The position numbers and the translations under genes are program-made. A stretch of DNA of 64,000 bases, from contig JBDROU010000081.1 of NCBI GenBank assembly GCA_043809745.1, positions 115,019 through 179,018 on the forward strand. Reading direction: 5' to 3'. The DNA is from JBDROU01 sp043809745 [NCBI: bacterium]. GTDB taxonomy: Bacteria; Elusimicrobiota; JBDRMW01. Below, piece by piece: positions 18,145 through 27,938 of this stretch. Each line of letters opens with the position of its first letter. Positions within the stretch are counted from its first letter, which is position 1. The notes under the pieces were generated by a model. That model had not been told where the DNA came from, searched no databases, and worked only from the letters and a program-made list of their open reading frames with translations.

Positions 18145-18660
18145 ATGTTTTGGTTAAAACAGTTGAAAAAGTTTATTAAAGTTTTAAACTCGAATGCATC
18201 GCCTTCACAGATTGCAATGGGTATTGCGCTAGGTTCTATAATTGGATTTATGCCGTTTTTATCGCTTTTAAGCATTACACTTTTTTTTATAATACTGATG
18301 TTGAATGTTAATTTATCAGCGGTTTTTTTAGCTATCGCATTATTTGGTATAATTTCTTTTCCTTTTGACCCGTTGGCTGATAAGATGGGTTACTTTCTTT
18401 TAGCGCAAATTGATTTTTTGACGCCGTTCTGGACATCCCTTTATAATCTCCCTATTGTGCCCTTTACAAGATTTAATAATACCGTAGTCTTAGGGAGTTT
18501 TGTCATTGGGTTGATACTTTTAATTCCTGTTTACTTCGTATTTAAAAAATTGGTTGTATCTTATAGAGAGAGCTGGAGAGAAAAGCTTAAAAAGGCTAGG
18601 TTTTTTCAGGTTCTTGGATTAAGCAAAATTTATAACTGGTATCAGAAATTTATGTCCTGA
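18145..18660 (+). CDS. TIGR03546/DUF2062-like membrane protein
   Basis: The 171-residue protein has three or four membrane helices and the pattern SNASPSQIAMGIALGSIIGFMPFLSL, which is typical of DUF2062-like proteins (quoted here only to identify the region, residues 16-40 in pieces). It is followed 27 nt later by a TIGR03545-type protein, and the two families are known as neighbours in several phyla. Function is not established. A role in envelope biogenesis is only inference. Confidence 0.72.
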   Translation: MFWLKQLKKFIKVLNSNASPSQIAMGIALGSIIGFMPFLSLLSITLFFIILMLNVNLSAVFLAIALFGIISFPFDPLADKMGYFLLAQIDFLTPFWTSLYNLPIVPFTRFNNTVVLGSFVIGLILLIPVYFVFKKLVVSYRESWREKLKKARFFQVLGLSKIYNWYQKFMS

Positions 18661-18687
18661 GCGATCTTGTCATAAGGAGGAAATTGT

Positions 18688-20559
18688 ATGAGGTGGAAAG
18701 CATTTATACCGGTAGTGGTATTAATCACTGCCATATGTGTTATAACGATCTTCTTTTTAGACGGTATTATAAAAACAGTAATAATAAAAAACGGAGAATC
18801 TATTTTTAAGGCCAAGGTTGACTTAGAGAATGTTGATTTTAAGTTACTTGATTTTTCATTACAGCTGGATAAACTTGCAATCGCGGATAAGGATAATCCC
18901 TGGACAAATCTTGTTGAAGTCAAAAGTATCCGTGCGCAGTTTATGCCGCTTCAGCTGCTGGAAAAGAAATTTATTGTTGAGGATATGTCTGTCGAGGGTA
19001 TGAGCTTTGGAGGCAAGCGCTCAAGTTCTGGTGAACTGAAAAAAGTTGCTAAAGCGGAGAAAAAAGAGGAAAAGAAAGTTAAAAAGGGGCCGGGAATGTT
19101 TGATAAGCTGGCTACTAAGATTCAACTCCCGGATTTAAAAGAATTGGAAAAGAAATTAGATGTGAAAAAACTAGTCAAACCTGAAAATCTTATGGCTGTT
19201 AAGAGAGCAAAAGAATTGGAAGCACAATTTAACGAACAATCAGAGAAGTGGAAAGGTGTAGCTGACGAATTTAAGAGCAGTGATATTGAAAAAAGGGCAG
19301 AATCGTTAAAAGATTTGTCTGCTTTGAAGATAAAAAGTATTGAAGATATACCTAAGGCAAAAGAAAAAATTGATGAGTTAAAAAATACTCAGCAACAATT
19401 AAAGGATTATAAAAATAACATTAAAGAAAAAAAAGAGATGTTAACAAAAGATGTTGGTTCCTATAAAGGACTTGTTAAGGAACTTGACAAAATAAAAAGC
19501 GAAGACCTGGACAACATTTTGAAAGATCTTAATATCAGCAGTTTTGATGTAAAGAATATATCCCAGGCTTTGTTTGGACCGGTTATTGTTGATAATGCTT
19601 TAAGGATAAAGCATTATTACGGTTTATTAAAGAAATATATTCCTGCTAGAAATAAAAAAGACAAGAAAGTTGAAGTTAAGAAAGAGCGATTTAAAGGCAG
19701 GGATATTTTATTCCCTAAAGAAAAAGAATACCCTGGAATTTTAATTGGGAAGATATCAGTTTCTGGTATAAGGGATACTGTGAGTTTTTCTGGAAAGGTA
19801 CTCGGAGTTAATTCCGATCCTGCGTTATACGGTAAACCTACTAAAATAGATATTAATGGCAAGGAAAAAACCGGGGAAAAGGTTTTTCTAACAGGATTAA
19901 TTGATCATACAAAGGGATCTTTGGATGATAATTTCAATGTAGGGGTAGAATCAATTAAGCTTAAGGGGAAGTCTTTAGGCGGCGGTGAGTATCTGGACCA
20001 AAAGATTGAGAAAGGCGAAGGGATGTTGAACGCGAAAATATTTTTTAAGGATAACTTCTGGGAAGTGGATTTCCTGGCTAGATCGCAGGATTTGAAGTTA
20101 ATTCCAAAAGAAATAAGTAAAGATCAAGCTAAGCAGATCATTGATGAGATTATGGCTGAAATAGATATGATTGAAGTAAAGGGAAATATGAAAGAGATTG
20201 ATGATGATCTTAAATTTAGTTTTAGTAGTAATATAGATGAGCTGATTTCGCAAAAAATAAAGGCTTTGTTTGGCAAGAAAATAGAAGAGGCTAAGGCCAA
20301 ATTAAGAAAAGAACTGGATTCAATTGTGGATGAGAAGAAGAAAGAACTGTTAAGCCTGGCCGATAAGCAGAAAGAGGCTGCCTACAAAAAAATAGCAGAG
20401 AAAGAGGAGATGGTCCAGCAAAAGATAGATTTATCTAAATCCAGGATCGAAGAAGGACAGAATGATATAAAGAAAAAGGGCGAAGAGAAAGTAGAAAAGG
20501 AAAAGGAAAAACTAAAGGAAAAAGGAAAAGAGGAATTAAAAAAGCTCTTTAAGTTCTGA
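18688..20559 (+). CDS. TIGR03545-family AsmA-like envelope protein
   Basis: The 623-residue protein has one N-terminal membrane helix (about 7-28) and then an AsmA-like opening (DLENVDFKLLDFSLQLDKLAI). A long lysine/glutamate-rich helical region (about 110-270) precedes a beta-rich domain (about 335-480). It ends in a coiled coil rich in Lys and Glu (about 540-623). A strong ribosome site (AAGGAGG) precedes ATG 18688. The order and neighbour fit TIGR03545. AsmA-like proteins span the periplasm and some carry lipids, but that role is not shown for this family. Confidence 0.75.
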   Translation: MRWKAFIPVVVLITAICVITIFFLDGIIKTVIIKNGESIFKAKVDLENVDFKLLDFSLQLDKLAIADKDNPWTNLVEVKSIRAQFMPLQLLEKKFIVEDMSVEGMSFGGKRSSSGELKKVAKAEKKEEKKVKKGPGMFDKLATKIQLPDLKELEKKLDVKKLVKPENLMAVKRAKELEAQFNEQSEKWKGVADEFKSSDIEKRAESLKDLSALKIKSIEDIPKAKEKIDELKNTQQQLKDYKNNIKEKKEMLTKDVGSYKGLVKELDKIKSEDLDNILKDLNISSFDVKNISQALFGPVIVDNALRIKHYYGLLKKYIPARNKKDKKVEVKKERFKGRDILFPKEKEYPGILIGKISVSGIRDTVSFSGKVLGVNSDPALYGKPTKIDINGKEKTGEKVFLTGLIDHTKGSLDDNFNVGVESIKLKGKSLGGGEYLDQKIEKGEGMLNAKIFFKDNFWEVDFLARSQDLKLIPKEISKDQAKQIIDEIMAEIDMIEVKGNMKEIDDDLKFSFSSNIDELISQKIKALFGKKIEEAKAKLRKELDSIVDEKKKELLSLADKQKEAAYKKIAEKEEMVQQKIDLSKSRIEEGQNDIKKKGEEKVEKEKEKLKEKGKEELKKLFKF

Positions 20560-20750
20560 TTAAACAGGCAGCCAAATTATAGTAATTTTAATTAATCCAT
20601 CCTAAAAAAAATATTCTGCAGAATCTCATGCTTGTTTTCAGTAGTGGTTTATGTTAGAATAGGATTCATTTTATAAACATTTACTAAATAGATTTATTGT
20701 ATTTAATAGGAGGTTAAAGGTAAAAATTTCTCAATTATACCAAAATCAAG

Positions 20751-21929
20751 ATGAATAAATACAAAATTTGTACTGTGGGTGGGGCGGGTCATGTAGGATT
20801 GCCTTTGTCGATTGCTTTTGCTAACAGCAAGCAGAAGACTATAATTTATGATATCAATCAGAAAGCTTTAGATGCTATTGATAAAGGGATTATGCCTTTT
20901 AGGGAGAATGGGGCAGAGCAAGTACTAAAGCGTACAATAAATAAAACACTCTTCACTTCAAATGACATAAAGAGCGTACATTCTTCCGAGTTTGTAGTTG
21001 TAGTCATAGGAACCCCGGTGGATAAACATCTTAATCCAACCTTTAGACAGATGAAAATATTTTTTGAAAACCTTCTGCCTTACATGAAAAATGATCAAAT
21101 AATTATTATAAGAAGCACCGTTTTCCCCAGCACAACAACTCTCATAAGGGATTTAGCTAAAAAGATTCATCCAAAGATAGAGGTTTGTTTTTGTCCTGAG
21201 CGGATTGCTGAGGGTAATGCAATGGATGAATTATACAATTTGCCTCAGATAGTGTCAGGCTTTGATGAAAAAGCCATAAAAAAAACGGCATCTCTATTTA
21301 GGAAATTAACTAAGGATATTATAATTACATCGCCATTTGAGGCAGAGTTAGCAAAATTATTCACAAATTCATGGCGTTATATACAGTTTGCTATAGCCAA
21401 CCAGTTTTATATGATTGCCGAAGAGCATGGAGCTGATTTTTATAAAATATTTGATGCGATGACCTATAAATATCCGAGAACAAAGGATTTTCCTAAACCC
21501 GGTTATGCTGCAGGACCATGTTTATTTAAGGATACAATGCAAATATCTGCTTTTACCCATAATAGTTTCTTTTTAGGGCATAGCGCTATGTTGATTAATG
21601 AAGGGTTGCCGGTGTTTGTAATCAATCAGATGAAAAATGAAATACCAAACTTGCGTGAAAAGGTAGTCGGAATACTTGGGATGGCCTTTAAATCAGAGAG
21701 TGATGATGCACGAGAGTCACTTTCATATAAATTAAAACAATACCTGGAAGTTGAAGCAAAAGAAGTTCTGTGTACAGATGAGTATGTTAACGATTCATCT
21801 TTTTTAAGTCTTGATGCGGTAATTAATAAATCCGATGTGTTAGTAATAGGTTCACCGCACAAAAAATACCGTAATGCTGATCTCAGAGGTCGAAAAGTAT
21901 ATGATGTTTGGAATATTGTCAGGAGGTAG
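20751..21929 (+). CDS. UDP-glucose/UDP-ManNAc dehydrogenase-family protein
   Basis: This family oxidises the C6 alcohol of a nucleotide sugar to a uronic acid with NAD. The 392 residues begin with a Rossmann motif (CTVGGAGHVGLPLSIAFA). They include GTPVD, the FCPERIAEGNA stretch, the central dimer helix (ELAKLFTNSWRYIQFAIANQ) and the GPCLFKDT motif where the usual catalytic cysteine is seen (G-P-C). The C-terminal domain is GMAFKSESDDARES. A GGAGG at 20710 is about 40 nt upstream of ATG, too far to act on it. This is the first gene of a sugar cluster that runs to 25336. Confidence 0.9.
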   Translation: MNKYKICTVGGAGHVGLPLSIAFANSKQKTIIYDINQKALDAIDKGIMPFRENGAEQVLKRTINKTLFTSNDIKSVHSSEFVVVVIGTPVDKHLNPTFRQMKIFFENLLPYMKNDQIIIIRSTVFPSTTTLIRDLAKKIHPKIEVCFCPERIAEGNAMDELYNLPQIVSGFDEKAIKKTASLFRKLTKDIIITSPFEAELAKLFTNSWRYIQFAIANQFYMIAEEHGADFYKIFDAMTYKYPRTKDFPKPGYAAGPCLFKDTMQISAFTHNSFFLGHSAMLINEGLPVFVINQMKNEIPNLREKVVGILGMAFKSESDDARESLSYKLKQYLEVEAKEVLCTDEYVNDSSFLSLDAVINKSDVLVIGSPHKKYRNADLRGRKVYDVWNIVRR

Positions 21930-21932
21930 CTG

Positions 21933-22955
21933 ATGAAAGTATTAGTAACCGGAGCAAAAGGATTTATAACAGGATATCTGATTGAGGAACTATTGAACAG
22001 CGGTTATTATGTAATTGGAATCGATAACCTGAGTAAGTACGGGCAGATCGAGAAATCATATGATAATAATCCTAATTATAAATTTATTGAAGGTGATGCA
22101 AAAAATATTGAATTAATGGTTGATATCCTGAAGGAATGTGAGCATTTTATCGCAGGGGCTGCTATGATAGGCGGGATTTCTTATTTTCATGAGTTTGCAT
22201 ACGATCTATTAGCCGAGAATGAACGCATAATATCTTCAGAATTCGATGCTGCAATAAAGGTATTTAAAGATGGCGGCAAGTTAAAAAAGATTACTGTAAT
22301 GTCATCATCCATGATTCATGAATCAACGAACAAATGGCCTGCAATGGAAGGTGATGAATACAAAATACCTCCGCCAAGGTCAACATACGGATTTCAAAAA
22401 CTAGCTTGTCATTATTATTGCCAGGGTGCATGGGAGCAATACAAGCTGCCTTATACGCTTGTTGTTCCATTTAATGCTATAGGTATAGGTGAGGTTAGAG
22501 CAAAATCAGACAGTGAAGTGTACAGCGGGAATGTAAAACTAGCGCTCAGCCATGTGGTTCCCGATTTAGTACAGAAGATAGTAAAAGGACAGGATCCGCT
22601 GCATATTCTTGGTAAAGGAAATCAGATAAGGCATTATACTTATGGCGGTGATTTAGCTAAAGGCATTGTCGCAACTTTGGAAAATGAAAAGGCAAATAAT
22701 GAAGAGTTTAATATAGCGGTGCAGAAAGGACATACTGTAAAGGAGTTAGCTGAAGTTATCTGGAAGAAAATTAAAGGCGATAAACCTCTAAAATTCGTTC
22801 ATGATAAACCTTTTGAATATGATGTCCAGAAACGTGTTCCTGATGTTGATAAAGCTAAGAAGCTTCTGGGATTTGAGGCAAAAACTAGTTTAGAAAAGAC
22901 ATTGGATGAGGTTATCCCCTGGATTGAAAAACAGATAAAGCTAGGAACCATCTAA
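21933..22955 (+). CDS. NAD-dependent nucleotide-sugar epimerase/dehydratase
   Basis: This is an extended short-chain dehydrogenase of 340 residues. It has an N-terminal nucleotide motif (VTGAKGFITGYL), MSSSM at the catalytic serine position and YGFQK, the YxxxK pair. It resembles GalE/GDP-mannose epimerase-type enzymes. The substrate cannot be told from sequence. Only 3 nt separate it from the dehydrogenase upstream and 6 nt from the glycosyltransferase downstream, so the three probably modify and transfer the same sugar. Confidence 0.88.
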   Translation: MKVLVTGAKGFITGYLIEELLNSGYYVIGIDNLSKYGQIEKSYDNNPNYKFIEGDAKNIELMVDILKECEHFIAGAAMIGGISYFHEFAYDLLAENERIISSEFDAAIKVFKDGGKLKKITVMSSSMIHESTNKWPAMEGDEYKIPPPRSTYGFQKLACHYYCQGAWEQYKLPYTLVVPFNAIGIGEVRAKSDSEVYSGNVKLALSHVVPDLVQKIVKGQDPLHILGKGNQIRHYTYGGDLAKGIVATLENEKANNEEFNIAVQKGHTVKELAEVIWKKIKGDKPLKFVHDKPFEYDVQKRVPDVDKAKKLLGFEAKTSLEKTLDEVIPWIEKQIKLGTI

Positions 22956-22961
22956 AACAAG

Positions 22962-23693
22962 ATGACAGAAATACCATTAAGCATCATCATCCCGGTTTAT
23001 AATGAATGTGTGAATATTGAAACTACACTTACCGAAATAAATACTCATATCAAGACCCCCCACCATATATTCATTATTTATGATTTTCCTGAAGATAATA
23101 CTCTGCCTATAGTAAAAGATTTTATACAAAAATTCAACCTAAATAATATATCTCTGGTTTTAAATGATTTTGGAAGAGGTGCTCTTAATGCCATTAAAAA
23201 GGGATTTTCTCAAGTCAATTCAGAGATGACATTGGTTACGATGGGTGATATGTCAGATGATATCAGTATAGTTGATTCTATGGCAGAAAGAATAAATAAC
23301 GGCTATGATCTTGTATGCGCTTCAAGATATATAAAGGGCGGAAATCAAATAGGTGGACCAAGGATAAAGAAGATGCTTTCCAGACTGGCGGGTGTATCAC
23401 TTAATCTTCTTACAGGTATCCCAACACATGATATATCGAACAATTTTAAGCTATATAGGACCAAATTGCTTAAGGATATTAAAATTGAGAGTGATGGGGG
23501 ATTCGAATTGGCTTTGGAGATACTTGTAAAAGCTTGGATAAAAGGTTACAAAATTACGGAAGTTCCTTCGATATGGAAAAATCGGGTTGGGGGAGAATCA
23601 AGGTTTAAGTTGCTGAAATGGTTGCCAAAATATATTAGATGGTATTTATATGCTTGTTTTAAGAGTTTTAAAGTAAAAAAATCATATAACTAG
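22962..23693 (+). CDS. Family 2 glycosyltransferase (dolichol-phosphate-mannose synthase-like)
   Basis: The 243-residue protein has the GT2 opening LSIIIPVYNECVNIE, a DxD-like acidic centre (MGDMSDD) and the CASRYIKGG/DISNNFKLYR motifs. These are typical of enzymes that move a sugar onto a polyprenyl phosphate. It has no clear membrane helix. With the GT39-type enzyme downstream, a two-step route (lipid-linked sugar, then transfer outside) is a reasonable inference. Confidence 0.85.
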   Translation: MTEIPLSIIIPVYNECVNIETTLTEINTHIKTPHHIFIIYDFPEDNTLPIVKDFIQKFNLNNISLVLNDFGRGALNAIKKGFSQVNSEMTLVTMGDMSDDISIVDSMAERINNGYDLVCASRYIKGGNQIGGPRIKKMLSRLAGVSLNLLTGIPTHDISNNFKLYRTKLLKDIKIESDGGFELALEILVKAWIKGYKITEVPSIWKNRVGGESRFKLLKWLPKYIRWYLYACFKSFKVKKSYN

Positions 23694-23794
23694 TTGTAAA
23701 TATAGAAGTTAAAAATATGTTTCAATCAGTAAAATCAGGTTTTTTGCGAGTTATTATTGATAGAGTTACAAAATTTGAAAAGATATTCTAAAAA

Positions 23795-25336
23795 ATGCTT
23801 TCTAACATAAAACGAGATCAAATTATTATTTTTATTATATTTTTTCTTGTTTTTATATCTATACTTTTGCGTTTTTACAGATTAAATGCGCCGCCTTACG
23901 ATACACACAACAGCAGACAGACCCAAACCCTTGCAACTATTGAAGATTTTCACCAGAATGGCATAGATCTGCTATATCCTAAAACACATTATGTTGGTTA
24001 TCCTGGATATCAACTCTTGGAATTTCCTTTTTATCAGGCTGTAGTATCTAAACTTTGGAAGGCTTTTCCTGCAACTGCTGCAACTGTCAGGATCTATAAT
24101 ATTTTGATCCATATTTTCACGGCCTTTTTATTAATTCTAATTCTCAAAAAATATTTCGCAATGGATTTGTGCCTTTTAACAGCGGCAGTTTTTATACTAA
24201 CTCCTTTAAACTTAATGTATAGCCGTTCTATGTTATTGGATCCGACTGCTGTTTTTTTTAATATGGTAGTAATATTGCTCTTCCTTGAAATAGAAAAAAT
24301 CAATAATATAAAATCAATATTTCTGCTTATAATTTGGAGTATATGTGTTATCTTAGCTGCATTAATCAAGCCTCTTTACTTATTTCCTTTTTGCATAATA
24401 TTTTTCCTCAAGATATTTAAGAGGGATAAAATAACAATAGCACTATACGGGATCTCTTTATCTATTGCATTAGTGTTGCTCTTTATGTGGGTAAAACATG
24501 CGGATACAGTGAATGCAGCTCATTATTTTACTTCAATGCAGGCTGTGGAAAATCATCTTGGATTCAAAGCGATTTTTACCCCTACTTTTTGGTTTAAGAT
24601 GGTGCAGCGTTTTAACCTTAAGATTGCCCCCGGACCGTCATTATTGTTTTTGTTATTCAGTCTCTACATAATCTTTTTTAAGAAAGATGAATCAAATGCG
24701 GTTTCGATTGCAAAGATATCATGGTTGTGTGTTGTCAGCTTCCTTGTGATTTTTGCTAACATAAATAGCCCGCATGATTACTACCAGTTAATTCTTATCC
24801 CATTCTTGTCCTTTATAGTTATTTTTTCATTAAATTACTTTTGCGATAACATGGTAAATAAAGATCTGAAATACCCTGTTATTTTGATGTTTATCTTGTC
24901 ATTATTTCTTGCCTCAAATTTAACTTATTTTACATATGCAAGAATATCCGTGCAAGTTTTAGAGTTTCAGGCTAAAGTAAAACCTCATTTAGATAAAACA
25001 AATGAATACGTTATAACTTTTATTAATACTTCGTATTTCGATAGGTTTAAGAATTTCCCAAAATCGAAATTTTATAAAGGTCCTGATTTCGAGAATGTTG
25101 CGGCATTGTACAGTATAGGCAAATGGGGGACTGCCACAGCTGATATTAACATGGAAGAATCGCTGAATTATCTTAAAAATGTACCAGGTGATTTAATAAA
25201 GCAATTTGGGGAGATTATTTATTACCGCTATAATAAAAATTCAATTACAGAAGAACAACTAGGGATTATTAATCAGTTGGGATATCAAGAAAAGTATCGC
25301 GATGATGATGTGCTGATATTCAGACGCAAGACTTGA
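23795..25336 (+). CDS. Integral-membrane glycosyltransferase (GT39/ArnT-like)
   Basis: The 513-residue protein has about ten membrane helices. The first loop carries the family acid motif (APPYDTHNSRQTQ), as in PMT/ArnT-like enzymes that use lipid-linked sugars on the outer face of the inner membrane. A soluble C-terminal part follows the last helix near residue 385. About 100 nt without recognisable features separate it from the GT2 gene. Acceptor unknown. Confidence 0.82.
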   Translation: MLSNIKRDQIIIFIIFFLVFISILLRFYRLNAPPYDTHNSRQTQTLATIEDFHQNGIDLLYPKTHYVGYPGYQLLEFPFYQAVVSKLWKAFPATAATVRIYNILIHIFTAFLLILILKKYFAMDLCLLTAAVFILTPLNLMYSRSMLLDPTAVFFNMVVILLFLEIEKINNIKSIFLLIIWSICVILAALIKPLYLFPFCIIFFLKIFKRDKITIALYGISLSIALVLLFMWVKHADTVNAAHYFTSMQAVENHLGFKAIFTPTFWFKMVQRFNLKIAPGPSLLFLLFSLYIIFFKKDESNAVSIAKISWLCVVSFLVIFANINSPHDYYQLILIPFLSFIVIFSLNYFCDNMVNKDLKYPVILMFILSLFLASNLTYFTYARISVQVLEFQAKVKPHLDKTNEYVITFINTSYFDRFKNFPKSKFYKGPDFENVAALYSIGKWGTATADINMEESLNYLKNVPGDLIKQFGEIIYYRYNKNSITEEQLGIINQLGYQEKYRDDDVLIFRRKT

Positions 25337-25355
25337 TGCAAAGCTTTACTTTTGC

Positions 25356-25384
25356 TTGTTTTGATAATTCGATTTTGTTAAAAT
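25356..25384 (+). promoter_or_regulatory. Promoter for tRNA-Arg
   Basis: TTGTTT (25356-25361) and TAAAAT (25379-25384) are 17 bp apart and lie 37 bp before the tRNA. The fit is moderate but correctly placed. Confidence 0.5.
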
Positions 25385-25421
25385 GCTCAGGTAAAAGAGT
25401 TTGATAAATTTTATTTAAGAT

Positions 25422-25495
25422 GCGCCCATAGCTCAACTGGATAGAGCGTTTGACTACGAATCAAAAGGTCGGCTGTTCAAATCAGCCTGGGCGCG
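25422..25495 (+). tRNA. tRNA-Arg (anticodon ACG)
   Basis: The 74-nt cloverleaf closes cleanly. The acceptor stem GCGCCCA pairs with TGGGCGC. The D arm contains AGCTCAACTGGATAGAGC. The anticodon stem TTTGA/TCAAA holds loop CTACGAA (anticodon ACG, read as inosine-CG), and the T arm is GGCTGTTCAAATCAGCC. CCA is not encoded. A T-rich run (GTTTTTTTG) directly follows and may terminate transcription. Confidence 0.96.
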
Positions 25496-25593
25496 TTTTT
25501 TTGTTTTCTTTTTAGTGTTGAAAAATGTAGATTTATCTTGTATATTCATTATAAGTGTATTGATAGAACTAATATGAGAAAATAAAGAGCTTT

Positions 25594-26910
25594 ATGAGCG
25601 AAGAAAATAAACAGAGACCACCAATACCTGAACCTATGGAGAATAAATCTCAATCGGAATCGTCCGGAAATGACTCATCAGAAGAATCAAAAGATGAAAA
25701 AAATCAAATTTACAGTATAATAGATGAACACAGCCCTAATAAGTGGAGAGATGTATTAGCTGCCCTGGAAAAGAAATTAACTGAGGAACGTGAAATCTTT
25801 CAATCTAAATTCAAGGAGATGAAAGAATCATATGACAGTTTAAGGATGCGGTTAGAAAACAGAGAAAAAGAACTATTAAATGAACTGGAGCGCTATAAGG
25901 AGAACAACAAGTTATTAGAAGAAAAAAAGGCAGTAATAATAAGGAAGAATAAAGAAGATTCGGATAAAGTTACTGATGAATGGGAAGCGCGCATAAAAGC
26001 CAAGGATAATGAGATTTTTGCTGTGCGAAACGAGTTAAATGTAATACATAATAGATCGGAAGAAGAAGCTCGCTCCATGAGGCAGCAGATTTCCAATCTG
26101 CAAGATGAAAATAGGAAAATTATAGATATAAAGGATAGGGAAATAGTTTCTCTAACTGAGGACAGGGCCCGCCTTCAAGGTAAAATTGTACAGCGGGAAA
26201 CAGAATTAAAATCAGAATTTGAGCGTACAATATTCGATATGGAAAAGCGTTTGCGGTCTACGCTTGAATCAGAAATAAATCGGCTTAAGCTGAGACTGGA
26301 ACAAGAAAAAACTACCAATGATGTTCTTCAAATAAAATTGAAGGAGATGGCAGCGCTTAGATCTGATAATGAATTTAAGGATTCTCAGATTAAAAATCTC
26401 TACAACGAAAAAGTAAGCTTGGAGAAGATGCGCAAAGATACCGCTGATGAGATGCATTCTTTTAGGGTTGAGTTCGATAAAGAAAGGGAGAAATGGGAAA
26501 AGATGCTTGATGAGCGGAACATAAATATTAAAGATATCCTTAAAGAGAAGGATTATCTTATTAACCAGGTAGAAGCGTATAAACAGGAGGTCAAAGAGAT
26601 TCAATTAAAAAATGAATCACGCGAGAAGGAGTGGGATAGACAGAGGGATGAACTGGAAGAAAAAGTTATGGAGAAGAGCAAGAGAATTTCGGATTTAGAC
26701 GCAAATTTGACTCAATCTCAGGCACAGATAGACTCCCTTGTAAGAGAAAAACAAACAGAACAGGAGCGTATTGATAAAGCGCTGAGTTCTGATTTAAACA
26801 GGGTTTTGGCCAGACTTGAATTGGAGCGCACGACATTAGAATCCGATATGGGCCATGCCGTAACAGGCGATATAAGTGTGGAAGAGCAGAATAAAGAAGG
26901 TGAAAAATAA
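25594..26910 (+). CDS. Long coiled-coil protein
   Basis: The 438-residue product has a polar, Ser/Glu-rich N-terminus (1-45) and then continuous coiled coil (about 55-410) rich in Glu, Lys and Arg. It has no membrane segment or signal peptide. No domain is recognised. It lies 19 nt before a small lysine-rich helical protein, and the two are probably co-transcribed. A structural or scaffold role is inference from composition alone. Confidence 0.72.
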   Translation: MSEENKQRPPIPEPMENKSQSESSGNDSSEESKDEKNQIYSIIDEHSPNKWRDVLAALEKKLTEEREIFQSKFKEMKESYDSLRMRLENREKELLNELERYKENNKLLEEKKAVIIRKNKEDSDKVTDEWEARIKAKDNEIFAVRNELNVIHNRSEEEARSMRQQISNLQDENRKIIDIKDREIVSLTEDRARLQGKIVQRETELKSEFERTIFDMEKRLRSTLESEINRLKLRLEQEKTTNDVLQIKLKEMAALRSDNEFKDSQIKNLYNEKVSLEKMRKDTADEMHSFRVEFDKEREKWEKMLDERNINIKDILKEKDYLINQVEAYKQEVKEIQLKNESREKEWDRQRDELEEKVMEKSKRISDLDANLTQSQAQIDSLVREKQTEQERIDKALSSDLNRVLARLELERTTLESDMGHAVTGDISVEEQNKEGEK

Positions 26911-26929
26911 AATTTAATCAGAGGAGTAA

Positions 26930-27367
26930 ATGACTATGGCTAAATCAAAAAAGAAAGCAGCAGATCAGAAGAGTAAAACGGTACCCCCTAAAAAGACAAT
27001 AAGCGAAAGTTTTAAGAAGTTTGTGCCCAAACATATTATACCTGAGAGTGTTGATAAGGAAGTGGTTAATAAATTTATTCACAATATGTACGAAAGAGGC
27101 GCAAAGATGTTTTCTATCGGAGCAAAAAAAGTTGGAGAAGCTTCAAGTAAAGTAGCCCGAAATACGAAACTTTACTACGATTTTAATCAATTAAAATTAA
27201 AAATGCACCTTGCGCATACCAAAATTGGTGAGTTTGTAGAACAGCAAGCGGTAGAAGGAAATACATCAGTAAACCTCACTAGTGGTGGTATTAAGGACTT
27301 GTTAATTGAGTTAGAGGCATTTAAAGAACAGCAGGAACAAATTAAGAAGGAATTAAAAGCAAAATAA
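26930..27367 (+). CDS. Small lysine-rich helical protein
   Basis: The 145-residue protein starts with a basic, disordered segment (KSKKKAADQKSKT). Helical stretches follow, including RGAKMFSIGAKKVGEASSKVA and FNQLKLKMHLAHTKIGEFVE (in part). The latter recalls small proteins that follow coiled-coil genes in related bacteria. GAGGAG lies 6 nt before ATG 26930. No function is evident. A strong terminator follows at 27394. Confidence 0.65.
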   Translation: MTMAKSKKKAADQKSKTVPPKKTISESFKKFVPKHIIPESVDKEVVNKFIHNMYERGAKMFSIGAKKVGEASSKVARNTKLYYDFNQLKLKMHLAHTKIGEFVEQQAVEGNTSVNLTSGGIKDLLIELEAFKEQQEQIKKELKAK

Positions 27368-27393
27368 CAGTTTTTATATTATACATTGGTTAC

Positions 27394-27435
27394 AGCAGAG
27401 GATTATTGTCAAAAATTAAGCCCTCTGCTTTTGTT
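27394..27435 (+). terminator. Rho-independent terminator
   Basis: AGCAGAGG (27394-27401) pairs perfectly with CCTCTGCT (27422-27429) and is followed by TTTGTTTTT. It ends the 25594-27367 unit, only 9 nt or so before the annotated tadA start. Confidence 0.85.
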
Positions 27436-27443
27436 TTTGATAT

Positions 27444-27917
27444 ATGAAAAATAATAGTTTACAGTTGTACGCAGTCTGGATGAAAATGGCCTTAAATGAA
27501 GCAAGAAAGGCCTTTAATGAAAAGGAAGTCCCGGTAGGAGCTGTTGCCGTACTCAATAATAAAGTTATTGCAAGGGCGCACAACAGGAGCATTGCCTTAA
27601 ATGATCCTTCAGCTCATGCCGAAATTTTATTATTGAGGAAGCTAGGCAAAAAATTGAAAAACTACAGGTTAAATGATATAATTATCGTCACCACGTTGGA
27701 ACCTTGCCCGATGTGTACGGGAGCGCTAATACATGCCAGGATTAAAATGGTAGTATTTGGCGCTAAAGATCCAAAGTGCGGGGCATGCGGATCTGTGCTT
27801 AGGCTCAATAACTGTAAGGAACTGAATCATAAATTAGATGTTATAGATAGTATTGAGAAAACAAAATGCAGGGATATATTACAGGATTTTTTCAAACATA
27901 AAAGAAAAAAGAAATAA
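27444..27917 (+). CDS. tadA: tRNA-specific adenosine deaminase
   Basis: TadA converts A34 to inosine in tRNA-Arg(ACG). The matching tRNA is encoded 2 kb upstream. The 157-residue deaminase has the zinc motifs HAE (in PSAHAEILLL) and PCPMCTGAL, with the catalytic glutamate present. The start is uncertain. ATG 27444 directly follows a terminator and lacks a ribosome site. ATG 27480 (MKMALNEARKAF) matches the usual start of the family better. The C-terminus is lysine-rich. Confidence 0.93.
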   Translation: MKNNSLQLYAVWMKMALNEARKAFNEKEVPVGAVAVLNNKVIARAHNRSIALNDPSAHAEILLLRKLGKKLKNYRLNDIIIVTTLEPCPMCTGALIHARIKMVVFGAKDPKCGACGSVLRLNNCKELNHKLDVIDSIEKTKCRDILQDFFKHKRKKK

Positions 27918-27938
27918 CAAAAATAAAATGTAATAATT

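Noticed and set aside
20613-20624. ATTCTGCAGAAT palindrome as an operator of the sugar cluster
   Set aside because: It is a single 12-bp palindrome over 130 nt from the start, with no promoter beside it.
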